Source: JAWKTM01 sp041399085
Lineage (GTDB): Bacteria > Planctomycetota > Planctomycetia > Pirellulales > Pirellulaceae
NCBI GenBank assembly: GCA_041399085.1
Contig: JAWKTM010000011.1
Coordinates: 1-64,000, forward strand
Length of the DNA: 64,000 bases
Direction of reading: 5' to 3'
Shown: piece by piece, positions 1 through 9,912 of the stretch
Layout of the letters: each line of letters starts with the position of its first letter
How positions within the stretch are numbered: the first letter of the stretch is position 1
The notes under the pieces: generated by a model
What the model saw: only the letters and a program-made list of their open reading frames with translations
Told to the model about the DNA's origin: nothing
Databases searched by the model: none
Made by a program: the position numbers and the translations under genes

Positions 1-2
1 TG

Positions 3-1931
3 CGATTCACCGCGTTTCTGAACTTGTCCCGCGATGGCAAATATCGTTTTCATCTCGGTTCGGACGATGGCTCGCGGCTGTTGATCGACGGCCAGCAAGT
101 GGTCGTCAATGACGGCATCCACCCGCATTCCTTCAAATCGGGCGAAGCGGAGTTGAAGGCCGGCGTGCATGAGTTGGTCGTCGAGTATTTCGAGCAAGGT
201 GGCGAGGAGAGTTGCCAAGTCGATATCGAAGGACCGGGGCTCGGCCGACAGAGCGTCGAGGCGTTTCTTGTGCTTGGCCGTGATGGCAAAGTCGCCGATC
301 AAAACAGTAAGCCGGCATTCGAGCTCGATGGCGCTTTGGCCGAGCAAGGCAAATCGCTGTTCGCTTCAGTGGGCTGTGCCACGTGTCATCAAGCCGCCGG
401 AATTCCGCGCGGCGCGAGCGGCTACGCGGCGGAACCAAAGTCGCTGGCCGCAATGAAGTCGACAGGCGGTTGTCTCGCGGAGACTCCTCCCGCCGCCGCG
501 CCGGATTACGCGCTAAGCGACGCGCAGCGAACGGCTCTGTCCGCCGCGATCGGTTGGCTTCAGCACCAAACCAATCCGCCGAACAACGACGAAATCATTC
601 GTCATACCATGACGGCTTTCAACTGCTTCGCATGCCACCAACGAGGTGAGATGGGCGGCGTCGAACGAGATCGCGACGCCTACTTCAAATCCGATCAACA
701 AGAGATGGGAGACGAAGGCCGCATTCCGCCGCATCTGACAGGCGTCGGGGCCAAGCTGACCGAAGGCTGGCTCAAACAAGTGTTCGACAACGGCGCGAAA
801 GACCGGCCCTACATGTTCACCCGCATGCCGCGATTTGGTACGACGAACGTCGGGCAACTCGTCTCCGCCTTGGCGACAGCCGATCCCGCGGCGTTGGCCG
901 ACGTGAAGATCCCCGAGCCGGAGATCGCTCCGCGGCGGCTCAAATCGGCTGGGCGCCAGTTGGTCGGCGCGTCGGGATTCTCTTGCATCAAGTGCCACAC
1001 GTTCGGCGGCTCGAAGGCGACCGGCATCCAGTCGATCAACATGACCACGATGACCCGCCGGCTCCGACCGGAATGGTTTCATCAATACATGCTGAATCCG
1101 CAGGCTTATCGTCCTGGCACGCGAATGCCGGCCGCTTGGCCGCAAGGGCAAGTGCTGTTGCCCAACGTGTTGGACGGGACGCCAGACACGCAAATCCACA
1201 GCGTTTGGTCGTATCTTTCCGACGGCGACAAAGCCTCGCCTCCCACCGGCCTCGGCAGCGATCCCGAAGAGCTGTACGTAATCGACGAAGCGGTGATCTA
1301 TCGCAACTTTATCGAAGGCGCCGGGCCGCGAGCGATCGCGGTCGGTTATCCCGAGAAGGTGAACTTGGCTTTCGACGCCAACAATTTGAACATCGCTCTG
1401 CTGTGGCACAACGCCTTTATGGACGCGTCGCGGCATTGGTCGGGCCGTGGGCAAGGTTTCCAAGGGCCGCTGGGCGACAACGTCCTGCGGCTGACGGCGA
1501 ATCAACCGTTCGCCGCGTTGGCCGACGCCGAAACATCGTGGCCCACGGAAAACCCGCGCGACAACGGCTATCGCTTCCGCGGCTATCGGCTGGGGAAAGC
1601 CGAGCGGCCGACGTTCTTGTACGAGTACGACGGCATCGCGATCGAGGATTTTCCCGAAGCCGCGTCGACCGAGCAGTTCTCGCCGCTGCGTCGCACGCTA
1701 ACGTTGACTCGACGAGGCTCGTCGGCCGGCGGCAAGTTGCATTATCGCGCTGCCGTCGGCGACACGATCGAGCCTGCCGAAGACGGTTGGTTCACGATCA
1801 ACGGTACTTGGAAGACGCGCATCGAAGGCGCAAAAGCCGTGGTGCGTCACGGCAGCGGGAAAGCCGAGTTGCTGGTCCCGATCGAAGTGGCCAACCAACC
1901 CGTAATGTTCACTCAGATATATGCATGGTGA
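3..1931 (+). CDS. PA14-domain multihaem c-type cytochrome, 5' partial
   Basis: The reading frame is open from the first complete codon at position 3, so the gene starts outside the window. The first visible residues (RFTAFLNLSRDGKYRF, then a D-D-G-S-R-L-x-I-D-G segment) are the core of a PA14 carbohydrate-binding beta-sandwich. Three c-type haem motifs follow: CATCH at nt 375-389, CFACH at nt 624-638 and CIKCH at nt 984-998. The last 200 residues have no recognisable haem motif and resemble the C-terminal part of planctomycete secreted cytochromes. It is presumably exported and handles electrons in the periplasm; the substrate is unknown. It lies 101 bp upstream of a secreted beta-propeller on the same strand, a pairing common in planctomycetes, so the two may be co-transcribed. 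The family call is firm; the role is inferred. Confidence 0.85.
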   Translation, partial: RFTAFLNLSRDGKYRFHLGSDDGSRLLIDGQQVVVNDGIHPHSFKSGEAELKAGVHELVVEYFEQGGEESCQVDIEGPGLGRQSVEAFLVLGRDGKVADQNSKPAFELDGALAEQGKSLFASVGCATCHQAAGIPRGASGYAAEPKSLAAMKSTGGCLAETPPAAAPDYALSDAQRTALSAAIGWLQHQTNPPNNDEIIRHTMTAFNCFACHQRGEMGGVERDRDAYFKSDQQEMGDEGRIPPHLTGVGAKLTEGWLKQVFDNGAKDRPYMFTRMPRFGTTNVGQLVSALATADPAALADVKIPEPEIAPRRLKSAGRQLVGASGFSCIKCHTFGGSKATGIQSINMTTMTRRLRPEWFHQYMLNPQAYRPGTRMPAAWPQGQVLLPNVLDGTPDTQIHSVWSYLSDGDKASPPTGLGSDPEELYVIDEAVIYRNFIEGAGPRAIAVGYPEKVNLAFDANNLNIALLWHNAFMDASRHWSGRGQGFQGPLGDNVLRLTANQPFAALADAETSWPTENPRDNGYRFRGYRLGKAERPTFLYEYDGIAIEDFPEAASTEQFSPLRRTLTLTRRGSSAGGKLHYRAAVGDTIEPAEDGWFTINGTWKTRIEGAKAVVRHGSGKAELLVPIEVANQPVMFTQIYAW

Positions 1932-2032
1932 GTTCCTCTCGCCCGCTGGTTTTCGCCAGGCGGCGAGGCATTCGGACAACCACTTCCGCCAACCACAAGC
2001 ATCGTCTCTGAACCAATTCGCAGGAATTTCCC

Positions 2033-3532
2033 ATGTTATCTACGCGTTTCTATCTCTCGATCGTTTTCGTATTGGCCACCGCATGGTCGGCCGCGAACAT
2101 GGCCGTGGCTCAGACGCCGGCCAATCCGACCGAAGCCGATTACTACAAGCTAACCACGTTGCCGATTCCGCAAGGCGTGGTGTTGGAAGCGAGCGCGCTC
2201 GAGATGCTTCCGGGTGATCGCTTGGCGGTGGCTTCGCGGCGCGGCGATATCTACTTGGTCGAAAACCCCTTGGCGGAATCGCCCGACGAAATGAAGTTCA
2301 CTCAGTTTGCCAACGGATTGCACGAAGTGCTTGGTTTGGCGGTGAAGGACGATTGGCTGCACGTGACTCAGCGATGCGAAGTCTCGCGGCTGAAGGACAC
2401 CGACAAAGACGGCCGCGCGGATCTGTTTGAAACGGTTTCCGATGGTTGGGAGATCAACGGCGACTATCACGAATACGCTTTCGGCTCGCGGTTCGACGCC
2501 GACGGCAATCTGTGGGTCGCACTCTGCTTGACCGGTTCGTTCAGCAGCGCGAACAAGTATCGCGGCTGGTGTTTGCGAATCACTCCCGATGGCCAAGTCA
2601 TCCCGACTTGCAGCGGCCTGCGCTCGCCCGGCGGAATTGGTACGAACTCGGTCGGCGACATGTTCTACACGGACAATCAAGGACCGTGGAACGGAAGCTG
2701 TGGGCTGAAGTGGCTGAAGCCCGGATCGTTTCAGGGGCATCCCGGCGGCTTTCGCTGGTATTCCGAGCCAGCGGCGGTCGAGTCGATGGGGCCGCAACCT
2801 CCCGAGCCGGAAAGCGGCAGCCGCATCATGGTCGAAGCGAAAAAGATTCCCGAGTTAATGCCGACCGCCGTGTTCTTTCCCTATTCCAAGATGGGCCAAT
2901 CGGCCAGTGGAATCGCCTGCGATACGACGGGCGGCAAGTTCGGTCCGTTTAAGGATCAGTTGTTTGTCGGCGACCAAACGCACAGCACCGTAATGCGAGT
3001 GTTTTTGGAACAGGTCAACGGCCGCTATCAAGGCGCTTGCTTCCCGTTCCGAGCCGGTTTCGGATCCGGTTCGCTGTCGGTGATGATGACGCCCGGCGGT
3101 TCGATGTTTGTCGGCGGCACGAATCGCGGTTGGGGCTCGCGCGGCAACAAGCCGTTTGCGCTCGAACGACTCGACTGGACGGGCCAAACGCCGTTCGAAG
3201 TTCACGAGATGCGCGCCAAGCCAGACGGCTTCGAGCTGACGTTCACGCAACCGGTCGACAAGGCTACGGCGGCCGATCCGGCGTCTTACAGCATCGGCAC
3301 CTACACATATATCTATCAATCCAGCTACGGCAGCCCCGAAGTGGATCACACCAAGCCAACGATCGTGAGTGCGAAGGTAGCCGAAGACGGACGCAGCGTC
3401 CGCCTAGTGCTGGACGCCCTCCAAGAAGGCCACGTCCACGAACTGCATCTGGACGGAGTCCGCTCGGCCGACGGCCTCCCGCTGCTGCATCGCGAAGCGT
3501 ACTACACGCTGAACTACGTCCCAGCGGAATGA
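2033..3532 (+). CDS. Secreted beta-propeller protein (sorbosone-dehydrogenase/DUF7133-like)
   Basis: The protein has 499 residues. It starts with a good Sec signal peptide (hydrophobic stretch about residues 5-22, likely cleavage after AVAQ near residue 27). The body has propeller-like blades: LPGDRLAVASRRGDIYLVEN, then D-x-D-x-D-G-x-A (TDKDGRADL, about residue 122, a calcium-loop-like motif), then DADGNLWVAL. This is the pattern of planctomycete glucose/sorbosone-dehydrogenase-like and DUF7133 proteins. The C-terminal 120 residues look like an Ig-like beta domain. No CxxCH is present, so haem probably resides in the PA14 cytochrome just upstream. Start ATG 2033 is the only one that gives the signal peptide. 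The fold call is fairly safe; enzymatic activity is not shown by the sequence. Confidence 0.75.
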   Translation: MLSTRFYLSIVFVLATAWSAANMAVAQTPANPTEADYYKLTTLPIPQGVVLEASALEMLPGDRLAVASRRGDIYLVENPLAESPDEMKFTQFANGLHEVLGLAVKDDWLHVTQRCEVSRLKDTDKDGRADLFETVSDGWEINGDYHEYAFGSRFDADGNLWVALCLTGSFSSANKYRGWCLRITPDGQVIPTCSGLRSPGGIGTNSVGDMFYTDNQGPWNGSCGLKWLKPGSFQGHPGGFRWYSEPAAVESMGPQPPEPESGSRIMVEAKKIPELMPTAVFFPYSKMGQSASGIACDTTGGKFGPFKDQLFVGDQTHSTVMRVFLEQVNGRYQGACFPFRAGFGSGSLSVMMTPGGSMFVGGTNRGWGSRGNKPFALERLDWTGQTPFEVHEMRAKPDGFELTFTQPVDKATAADPASYSIGTYTYIYQSSYGSPEVDHTKPTIVSAKVAEDGRSVRLVLDALQEGHVHELHLDGVRSADGLPLLHREAYYTLNYVPAE

Positions 3533-3573
3533 GTTCCGACGAGATTCCGCCGAGGACGAGTGTCGACCGTAGA

Positions 3574-6500
3574 TCATTGCTGGCTTTCGACGAGGGAGAT
3601 TTCCTCGCCAGTTAGATCGTAGAGCTGGTAGATGAGCGCATTGATCTCGCGCTCGGCGTTGTCGATATCACAGTCTTGGACTTGGATTTCGGCGTCGAGC
3701 GCGAGGATCGCTTGGCGAAGCCCCAAGTCGGACGTGGTCCGCAAGTCGAGTAGCTTGGCTACCAGTTTTTCCGCGGTGAACTTGCTGGTGATATTCACAC
3801 CTCGCAAAATCTGTCGCCACAGCGCTGCCAAGTATTGGGCCTCGGCCGGCTCCAGCCCATACTTGGCGAGCACGGGTGTGGTGTCGACGAGCAAAATCAG
3901 CGCGTCATCATCGGCTTGCACGTGGACGGAAACGCGTGGGCGCAAATGGGCGGCGATTTCTTCATAGTGAGATTCCAACCTTCGCGCGATTTCGCCCTTC
4001 GTCCACGTCGTCCGCTCGCGTGCGGAAAGCCCTGCCGCCGCGAATTGTTTGACATAGTTTGGGTCCACATCCGCCCACAACCACTCGGCGCGACGCGCAT
4101 CCGCAACACACTGTGGCGAATCAATCCGCCGCTGTAGTTTGGCGACCGAATCGCGACGCGCGGTATGCAGCGTCTGCAACCGTTGCGCGAGCCCGCCCAC
4201 TTTCTTCTTCTGAGCCTTAGTCGCTTTTGGAATGGGCAGTGGGGCGATGAATTGCTTCTCAATGTCGTAGAAGCCGTTGTCTTTTGGTCTAGCCAAGCTC
4301 CGGAATAGATAATTTAAGAGAGGGCAATTCAAGAGCCCGAGGACATACCAAAGGTCCGATTCATCGCGAGGACGAAGCGCGAAAACGCGTCGATCATCCT
4401 GAGTGAACTCGCCGTTAGCATCACAGAACGATCGTAGGCCAGTCGCCGTGCCCGCGATCATCAATCGCGGCACGCACTGTTTTTCAATGTTCTTAGGATA
4501 GTTGTATCCCCACCAACCATCGTCGATATCCATTTGATGGTTCTCGCGGCTACGAAGAACAGATTCGTTCTGCCTCAGATACTCCCAGGTCTTTTTGTAA
4601 CGCGCAGTCAGTTCCACTTCGGAAACTAGAGATGCCCGCGCGTCGGCCACGTGATACGGCACGAGAATCCGTGTTGTGGGAATCGGGAGTACGTATCGTT
4701 TAACGTCTGGGCCCTTAACGAGTGGATGGATTAGTTCCGGGTCAAGTGCCACACGTCGGGCTGGCTCGGTAATTGTAATGAGCGAACCAGATGAATCGGT
4801 CTCGAAATGGTAAACGTCATTCTTGCTCGTTTGAATTCCCACGAAAATCCCTTCGGATAAGTCCGCGATCGTTCCGTGGTCGTGGGCGTGCAGAAGTCGG
4901 GAAAGTAGATGCCGAGCATTGGGTTCCGTAAGGTGCCACGCATCTCTCGGTTCCGCGGCGCCATAATCGAAAACACTGTTGGCTGATTTCCAATTCAGGG
5001 GCGCCAAATCCCCTTCTTCCGCTAGGTAGTATCTGAATTGTCTCGCTGAAACTGCGTGATAGAACTGCAACGCGGTATAGGTCGTTGCTTCCTCGAAAAC
5101 TTGAAATCCTTTGAAGTCGACCCAGCGCTCGAGAAGACTCGTTCGTTGTACGTATCTTCGAAGACCTTCGCCATACTTGTTTTTGAGCCAAACATTCGGC
5201 GCGATATAGCCCATGCGTCCATGTTGGTTTAGCAGCGATAGGCCCTTCTCGATAAATAGGAGATACAAATCAAAGTTGCCGGTTTGGGCCGACTCGTACA
5301 ATGGTGTCCCGTCGGGGTTGCGGCGCTCGATGTAATAGTCGCTTTCGTCGGGCTTGACCTTGCGGAAATGTTGCAGCTTGACATACGGCGGATTGCCGAT
5401 AATACAGTCGAATCCACGAAGAGCGTCCGGCCTTTTCTCGCTCAACGCTTCGGGAAAGCTGGTAGTCCAATCGAAGATGTTGACCTTCTCCTGTTCGCCT
5501 CGGTCGATCTTGTCGAACAGCGTCCGGTGTTTCTCGCGATAGAACGCTCGGAAATCGGGGCCGACCAGCGAATTGCCGCAACGAATATGTTCGTCCAGCG
5601 TGGTGAGTGGCTTGTCGGGCGACGCTGTGTTCAACCACAAGGCCAGTTGAGTGATCTCCACGGACTCGGGGTTAATATCCACGCCATAAAGATTCTTGCC
5701 AAGGATGCCGCGGATTATGGCGTCTTGGTCGAATAACGAAGCGCCGCCCGTGATCCGCGCCCGTTCGGCAGCGAGGTCACGCTGGTGTTGCTGGAGGAAC
5801 TGTAACGCTTGAATGAGAAACGCGCCGCTGCCACAGGCCGGGTCAAGGATCTTGATGGAATCGAGAAAATCGCGGTACTTGTCAAGCAGCTCGACGTATC
5901 GTGTCGCGGCGTTGGATTTCGGTTTTCTCGTAGCTCGGCGATACTTGCGAACTTCGTCCTCGGGAATGTCAGCCCCCAACACCAATCCCAATCGCTCGCG
6001 CTCGTCCGCTAGTCGCGCGCCAACGACCTCTTGGACAATGTAATGGGTCACCCATTCCGGCGTATAATAGACGCCGTCGCGTTTGCGTTTCGTGATCTTG
6101 GCGATCGTTTGCACGCCTTCGGCTTCGGCGTGCATATATTCGAGATCGGTGATCGACTGCTCGAAAATGCGGCCCAGCGTGTAAAGCGTGATCGTGCGGG
6201 TTCCTGCCGAGCCGTGTGCGCCGAAATTGTACGTGCCGGACAGGTATAACAGGGTATCCGGGTACTCGACCAGTTTCTGTTGGCTCTCGCCTTGTCCTTT
6301 CGCGCAGAACACACGATTGGGGATCCGCAATTGTTCCAACTCGCCAAGATCCTCGAACAGACCGCCATTGAACCGATTGATCTCGTGATCGGGAGGAAAT
6401 GGCCCGCCATCGCGCATGGCGTGAAAGAGTTGTTTCACCAAAGCCCAGATGTTCTCGAAGCCGGAAGCGTAGGTTGGCGACAAGCTTTCACGAATCAGAA

Positions 6501-7434
6501 TGTCTCGCAACAAATCTGTCGGAAAGCGGAGCGCTTTGCCCATGTCCTCGCAAAACAATAAGAAGATACATCGGTCGAGGAATCGTTGTGTGATACGTAC
6601 CAGATCGCCTCGCGTGCCTTGAAAATTAGGATTCTCGGAAACGATGGCTTCGTATACATGCTGGCGGTAAGCCTGATATTCCTTATAGAAGTTCTTTTCC
6701 AGGTTCTTTTCGTGAGTCCATTGCTGTTCGAGCAGTTTTTCGAGCGGACTGCGGCCGAAAGGGGCTAGCAAGTTCTCGCGAGCGAAGACTTGGCAGAACA
6801 GAAACCGACGTCGCGCCGCTTCGGGCGTGTCGTCAATTAGCGAAACTCCGCGCCCATTACCCTCAATAAAAAATTGCAGGCATTGAGCAGCGCCGGCTTT
6901 GCGAAAGTAGAGCCGAAACTCATTCATATCGGTGACGATGCCCCACGTGGGTTGCAGCGTCGAATTGATGGGCGTTTTGTCAAAGGCGTACTTGAGATAA
7001 TCCAAGCATTGTTGCACCGGCGAGCGGTCGTTGCCTTTACGGTTTTGCGGCGCGTCAAGTCCCGACTTGATATCTTTGAACTCGCATAGCACCTGCGGCA
7101 CTGGGGGAATCTTGTCGTGGTCGAAGTGACCTAACGCCAAATCGGCCTTGCCCGTACCTCCCGTCTGACCGGCTCCGGTAATGGGATATTGGGATAGCAA
7201 CGTGTAGCCCGGCAGGGAACCCGCCGTGCCCGTTCCCCAATAGTTCCAGAGCCCACGAAAAATCTTGTCGACGAACAAGCCGTCGAGCTGACTTTCGCTC
7301 AGCGACTTATCGCGGCCATTCCATTCCAACAGCGTTTGGCGAACCTCGGCATCTCGGTCGCGCAGGAATTGATCGAGTTGCTCGGACCAATGAGCGTAAA
7401 GATATTCGTCGACGAATAGGGGAAGGTAAGGCAT
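3574..7434 (-). CDS. Type IIG restriction-modification enzyme (Eco57I-like N6-adenine methylase/nuclease)
   Basis: This is a single long polypeptide of about 1,286 residues from the ATG at 7434 (the frame stays open to 7560; M-P-Y-L-P-L-F gives the most family-like N-terminus). Near residues 98-120, a D...(x19)...E-F-K segment with C-E-F-K-D fits a PD-(D/E)xK nuclease. Near 455-460, GVYYTP is the methylase N-terminal motif. Near 531-537, DPACGSG is the SAM-binding motif I, and near 681-684 NPPY is the catalytic motif IV of N6-adenine methylases. The C-terminal 500 residues would carry a TaqI-like target-recognition domain. No separate restriction, specificity or BREX/DISARM partner is present on either side, so it is a self-contained defence gene. 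It sits opposite in strand to its left neighbour. Family very likely; the recognition sequence is unknown. Confidence 0.9.
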   Translation of the reverse strand: MPYLPLFVDEYLYAHWSEQLDQFLRDRDAEVRQTLLEWNGRDKSLSESQLDGLFVDKIFRGLWNYWGTGTAGSLPGYTLLSQYPITGAGQTGGTGKADLALGHFDHDKIPPVPQVLCEFKDIKSGLDAPQNRKGNDRSPVQQCLDYLKYAFDKTPINSTLQPTWGIVTDMNEFRLYFRKAGAAQCLQFFIEGNGRGVSLIDDTPEAARRRFLFCQVFARENLLAPFGRSPLEKLLEQQWTHEKNLEKNFYKEYQAYRQHVYEAIVSENPNFQGTRGDLVRITQRFLDRCIFLLFCEDMGKALRFPTDLLRDILIRESLSPTYASGFENIWALVKQLFHAMRDGGPFPPDHEINRFNGGLFEDLGELEQLRIPNRVFCAKGQGESQQKLVEYPDTLLYLSGTYNFGAHGSAGTRTITLYTLGRIFEQSITDLEYMHAEAEGVQTIAKITKRKRDGVYYTPEWVTHYIVQEVVGARLADERERLGLVLGADIPEDEVRKYRRATRKPKSNAATRYVELLDKYRDFLDSIKILDPACGSGAFLIQALQFLQQHQRDLAAERARITGGASLFDQDAIIRGILGKNLYGVDINPESVEITQLALWLNTASPDKPLTTLDEHIRCGNSLVGPDFRAFYREKHRTLFDKIDRGEQEKVNIFDWTTSFPEALSEKRPDALRGFDCIIGNPPYVKLQHFRKVKPDESDYYIERRNPDGTPLYESAQTGNFDLYLLFIEKGLSLLNQHGRMGYIAPNVWLKNKYGEGLRRYVQRTSLLERWVDFKGFQVFEEATTYTALQFYHAVSARQFRYYLAEEGDLAPLNWKSANSVFDYGAAEPRDAWHLTEPNARHLLSRLLHAHDHGTIADLSEGIFVGIQTSKNDVYHFETDSSGSLITITEPARRVALDPELIHPLVKGPDVKRYVLPIPTTRILVPYHVADARASLVSEVELTARYKKTWEYLRQNESVLRSRENHQMDIDDGWWGYNYPKNIEKQCVPRLMIAGTATGLRSFCDANGEFTQDDRRVFALRPRDESDLWYVLGLLNCPLLNYLFRSLARPKDNGFYDIEKQFIAPLPIPKATKAQKKKVGGLAQRLQTLHTARRDSVAKLQRRIDSPQCVADARRAEWLWADVDPNYVKQFAAAGLSARERTTWTKGEIARRLESHYEEIAAHLRPRVSVHVQADDDALILLVDTTPVLAKYGLEPAEAQYLAALWRQILRGVNITSKFTAEKLVAKLLDLRTTSDLGLRQAILALDAEIQVQDCDIDNAEREINALIYQLYDLTGEEISLVESQQ

Positions 7435-7689
7435 GGACGACAGTTGGCGAATGGACGCGTGATGAAAGGTGACGGGCGCGAATAGGATAACATCGCGGAT
7501 CGTTCGGGTTCTGTCCATCATGCGTGGGAAAGGTCGGCGGCAATGCATTCGCCCCGCCAAGTTAGGCCAGAGTAACGTCGAACTCGCGCGACTCGACCTA
7601 AAGAGTTGCCGGTCACTCGCCCAAGAAACGCCGACGGCCAGCGACTGGCGCTGGCCGTGCGTTTGAATCGGACTGATCTTGCGTTGATC

Positions 7690-9030
7690 TTAGAACGAGA
7701 GTTCCGCGCCGACGCTGATGCCTTGGGCCCACAGCGAGGTGGACTGGATGTTGGCGATGGGGCGAGTCAGCGGGCCGACGGCGGCTCCGTTCGGCGGAAT
7801 CTGCGTCAGGTCCAGCGTGGTGTCGATTTGATCGCCGGTTCGCACGGCTTCGGTGAGGTACAGCAGGTTGTAGCCGAGCGTGATCGCCAAGCATGACGAA
7901 ACTTGGTAGGTGGCCGTTGCGTTCAGTTCGGGCAACAAAGCGAATTCGTTGTTGGTGAACGTGCCCGAGTTGCTCGGCAGGGCCAGCAAACCGGCATCGG
8001 TCGTGACCGGCGGTGTGTTTGGTTGCGTGACGGTGGTCGAGCCGTCGATCACCACGCGCTGGCGGACTCCGCCAATCGCCAGCTTTGTCAGGAACGAGAA
8101 CGACACGGGGCCGTGATAAAACTCGGTGATCATTCCGATTTCGCCGCCGTGGAAATCGGTCGAGGCGTCGAAACGATCTTGGATATCGAACGTGGTTCCC
8201 ACGGGGACGCCGGCTCCGGGATCCACGACGGTCAAATCCTCGGTGATGAGCAGACCTTCGCCAAACCGAGCGTAACGGTAGCCGCCGATCAGATCGATGT
8301 GGCCGTGGCTGCCGGTTCGCCAGTTGTGACGCAGCAAAATGTTCGCCGAGTAGAACTCGCTGTCGGTCATCACGGAAAGCTGGTCGGCCGTGACGACACC
8401 GGGGAAGGCGGCGAGCTGGGCGTCCTGCTGGTTCAAATTCTGGTTGAAGAACGGACGAGCCAGAATCGGCGCGCCGTTCGAGGCGAAGTTGATGTTCGTG
8501 TCATCACCGCCGAGCCCCATGAGCGAGAACTCGATGCCGGTCATTTGGCCATCGTCGAACCAGTGGCCCAGTGTCAAACGACCGCCGAAACGCAGTCCGT
8601 CGTCCAACGCATCGCCGCCGACCAGCACGGTGGTGCTGTTCAACCCCAACACGCCCGCATTGGCTCGCGCCGTGCCCGGCGTGCTTTTGGTGACCAGCGG
8701 CGGAGTACTGTTGCCTTGAATCCACCATTGCAGATACTCGCCGCGTGCGTAGTTACGATTGCTGGGCGTGTAGCTGCTGGGCACGTATCGGCTAGCCGAG
8801 CTAGAAGCAGCCGCGGACGAACCGCTCGCGCTGCCGCCACTGGCCGCTGTCTCGTCCAGGTAGGAAGTAGGCCGAATCGTGGACTCGTCGCTGATTCGAC
8901 CACTTGCTCCGGCCGAGAAGCTGTCGTCCAGACTGCGGCTCACTTGTGCGTGGCTGGTCGACGCACCGCACATCAGCATGGCTCCGCCCAGCAGCGTGGC
9001 TGCTAGCTTGCCGACGTAATTGCATTTCAT
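7690..9030 (-). CDS. BBP7-family outer-membrane beta-barrel protein
   Basis: The protein has 446 residues. The signal peptide spans about residues 1-29 (MKCNYVGKLAAT..., ending in S-H-A-Q). A Ser/Ala-rich linker follows, then the hallmark segment ARGEYLQWWIQGNSTPPLVT near residue 100, which is typical of the planctomycete BBP7 family. Alternating polar/hydrophobic strands run to the C-terminus, and the protein ends in Phe (GAELSF), as outer-membrane barrels usually do. The start is supported by a purine-rich GGGAGA about 8 nt upstream of the ATG at 9030. It is transcribed divergently from hpt. Expected location is the outer membrane; transport function is not known. Confidence 0.85.
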   Translation of the reverse strand: MKCNYVGKLAATLLGGAMLMCGASTSHAQVSRSLDDSFSAGASGRISDESTIRPTSYLDETAASGGSASGSSAAASSSASRYVPSSYTPSNRNYARGEYLQWWIQGNSTPPLVTKSTPGTARANAGVLGLNSTTVLVGGDALDDGLRFGGRLTLGHWFDDGQMTGIEFSLMGLGGDDTNINFASNGAPILARPFFNQNLNQQDAQLAAFPGVVTADQLSVMTDSEFYSANILLRHNWRTGSHGHIDLIGGYRYARFGEGLLITEDLTVVDPGAGVPVGTTFDIQDRFDASTDFHGGEIGMITEFYHGPVSFSFLTKLAIGGVRQRVVIDGSTTVTQPNTPPVTTDAGLLALPSNSGTFTNNEFALLPELNATATYQVSSCLAITLGYNLLYLTEAVRTGDQIDTTLDLTQIPPNGAAVGPLTRPIANIQSTSLWAQGISVGAELSF

Positions 9031-9386
9031 TGGGTCATCTCCCTGTGGCTTCCGACGAACTTTGACGCCAGGCGTTCGCCACCAATGCTTGGATTTCAGA
9101 ATCGTTCTTCAATGGATCGGTTGCGGGTCGGGCGTAGCCGAGCTTGCCCGTAGCGGTAGTATCGGAAAGCGCGGATGGTTGCATTGAATCAGAATTTCCG
9201 CGCGGCGCGATTATGTCGAGATTGCGGGATTTTCGCGTGGCACCGCGCGTGCCGGTTTTAAGGGACGAGGCCGCCGGTTACTCGCCGCTACACGCGGCGG
9301 CGGGCACTTCCTACAATGGCCGCTTCTCCGACCGCGGGGGTCCGTCCCGCGTCGGTTGCCCCGAACTCTTGCGTCGCGCTCTGCCC
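9031..9386. other. Divergent intergenic region between BBP7 gene and hpt
   Basis: This is 356 bases between the start of the BBP7 gene (minus strand) and the proposed GTG start of hpt (plus strand). An open frame continues upstream of hpt to 9144, but its translation is basic and low in family resemblance. I see no convincing promoter, RNA gene or repeat here. Confidence 0.4.
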
Positions 9387-9912
9387 GTGAAAACTCTGTT
9401 GGATACTGATTCGTTGCGCGACGGCGTGCACCGCATGGCCGCCCAGATTCGCGATTGTTATGGCGCCGAGCCGCTGACGATCATCGGCATCATGACGGGC
9501 AGCGTCGTGCTGTTGGCCGATCTGATTCGGTTGTTGGACATGCCACTGCGGGTGGGCGTGGTCCAAGCCAGCAGCTATCGCGGCGGAACGACTAGCGGGC
9601 GGTTGACGATCAACGCCGAGATGATGCCCGATATCCGCGCTCGCGACGTGCTGTTGGTCGACGATATTTTCGATACCGGCCAGACGTTGTGCGAGATGGT
9701 GTTGATCCGGCGGTTGGAACCCGTCTCGGTCCGTACAGCCGTGTTGTTGCGAAAGCTCGGCCGGCAGGAAGTCAACCTGCCCTGATTTCGTCGGCTTTGA
9801 GATTCCCGACGAATTCGTGGTCGGCTATGGGCTCGACTACCAGGACGAGTATCGCAACCTGCCTTTCGTGGCCGCACTCGAGCCCGAGGATTTGACGGAT
9901 TCGCCGCCATGA
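9387..9912 (+). CDS. hpt: Hypoxanthine phosphoribosyltransferase, frameshifted near the 3' end
   Basis: Purine salvage enzyme that joins hypoxanthine/guanine to PRPP. The PRPP-binding loop VLLVDDIFDTGQTL is at nt 9649-9690. A GTG at 9387 gives MKTLLDTDSLRDGVHRMAAQ and a repaired length of about 174 residues, the usual size; the frame is open further back to 9144. The frame stops at 9785 (after EVNLP), but the family C-terminus PDFVGFEIPDEFVVGYGLDY continues in the next frame from 9781 and ends at TGA 9910-9912. A single extra C (or two lost bases) in the run at 9779-9782 explains this. The repaired stop overlaps the next gene's ATG (ATGA), which argues that the gene was intact until recently or that the base is a consensus error. 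Confidence 0.85.

Noticed and set aside
513..1505. 330-codon open frame on the minus strand
   Set aside because: It lies wholly antisense to the PA14 cytochrome gene, whose haem motifs prove the plus-strand frame.
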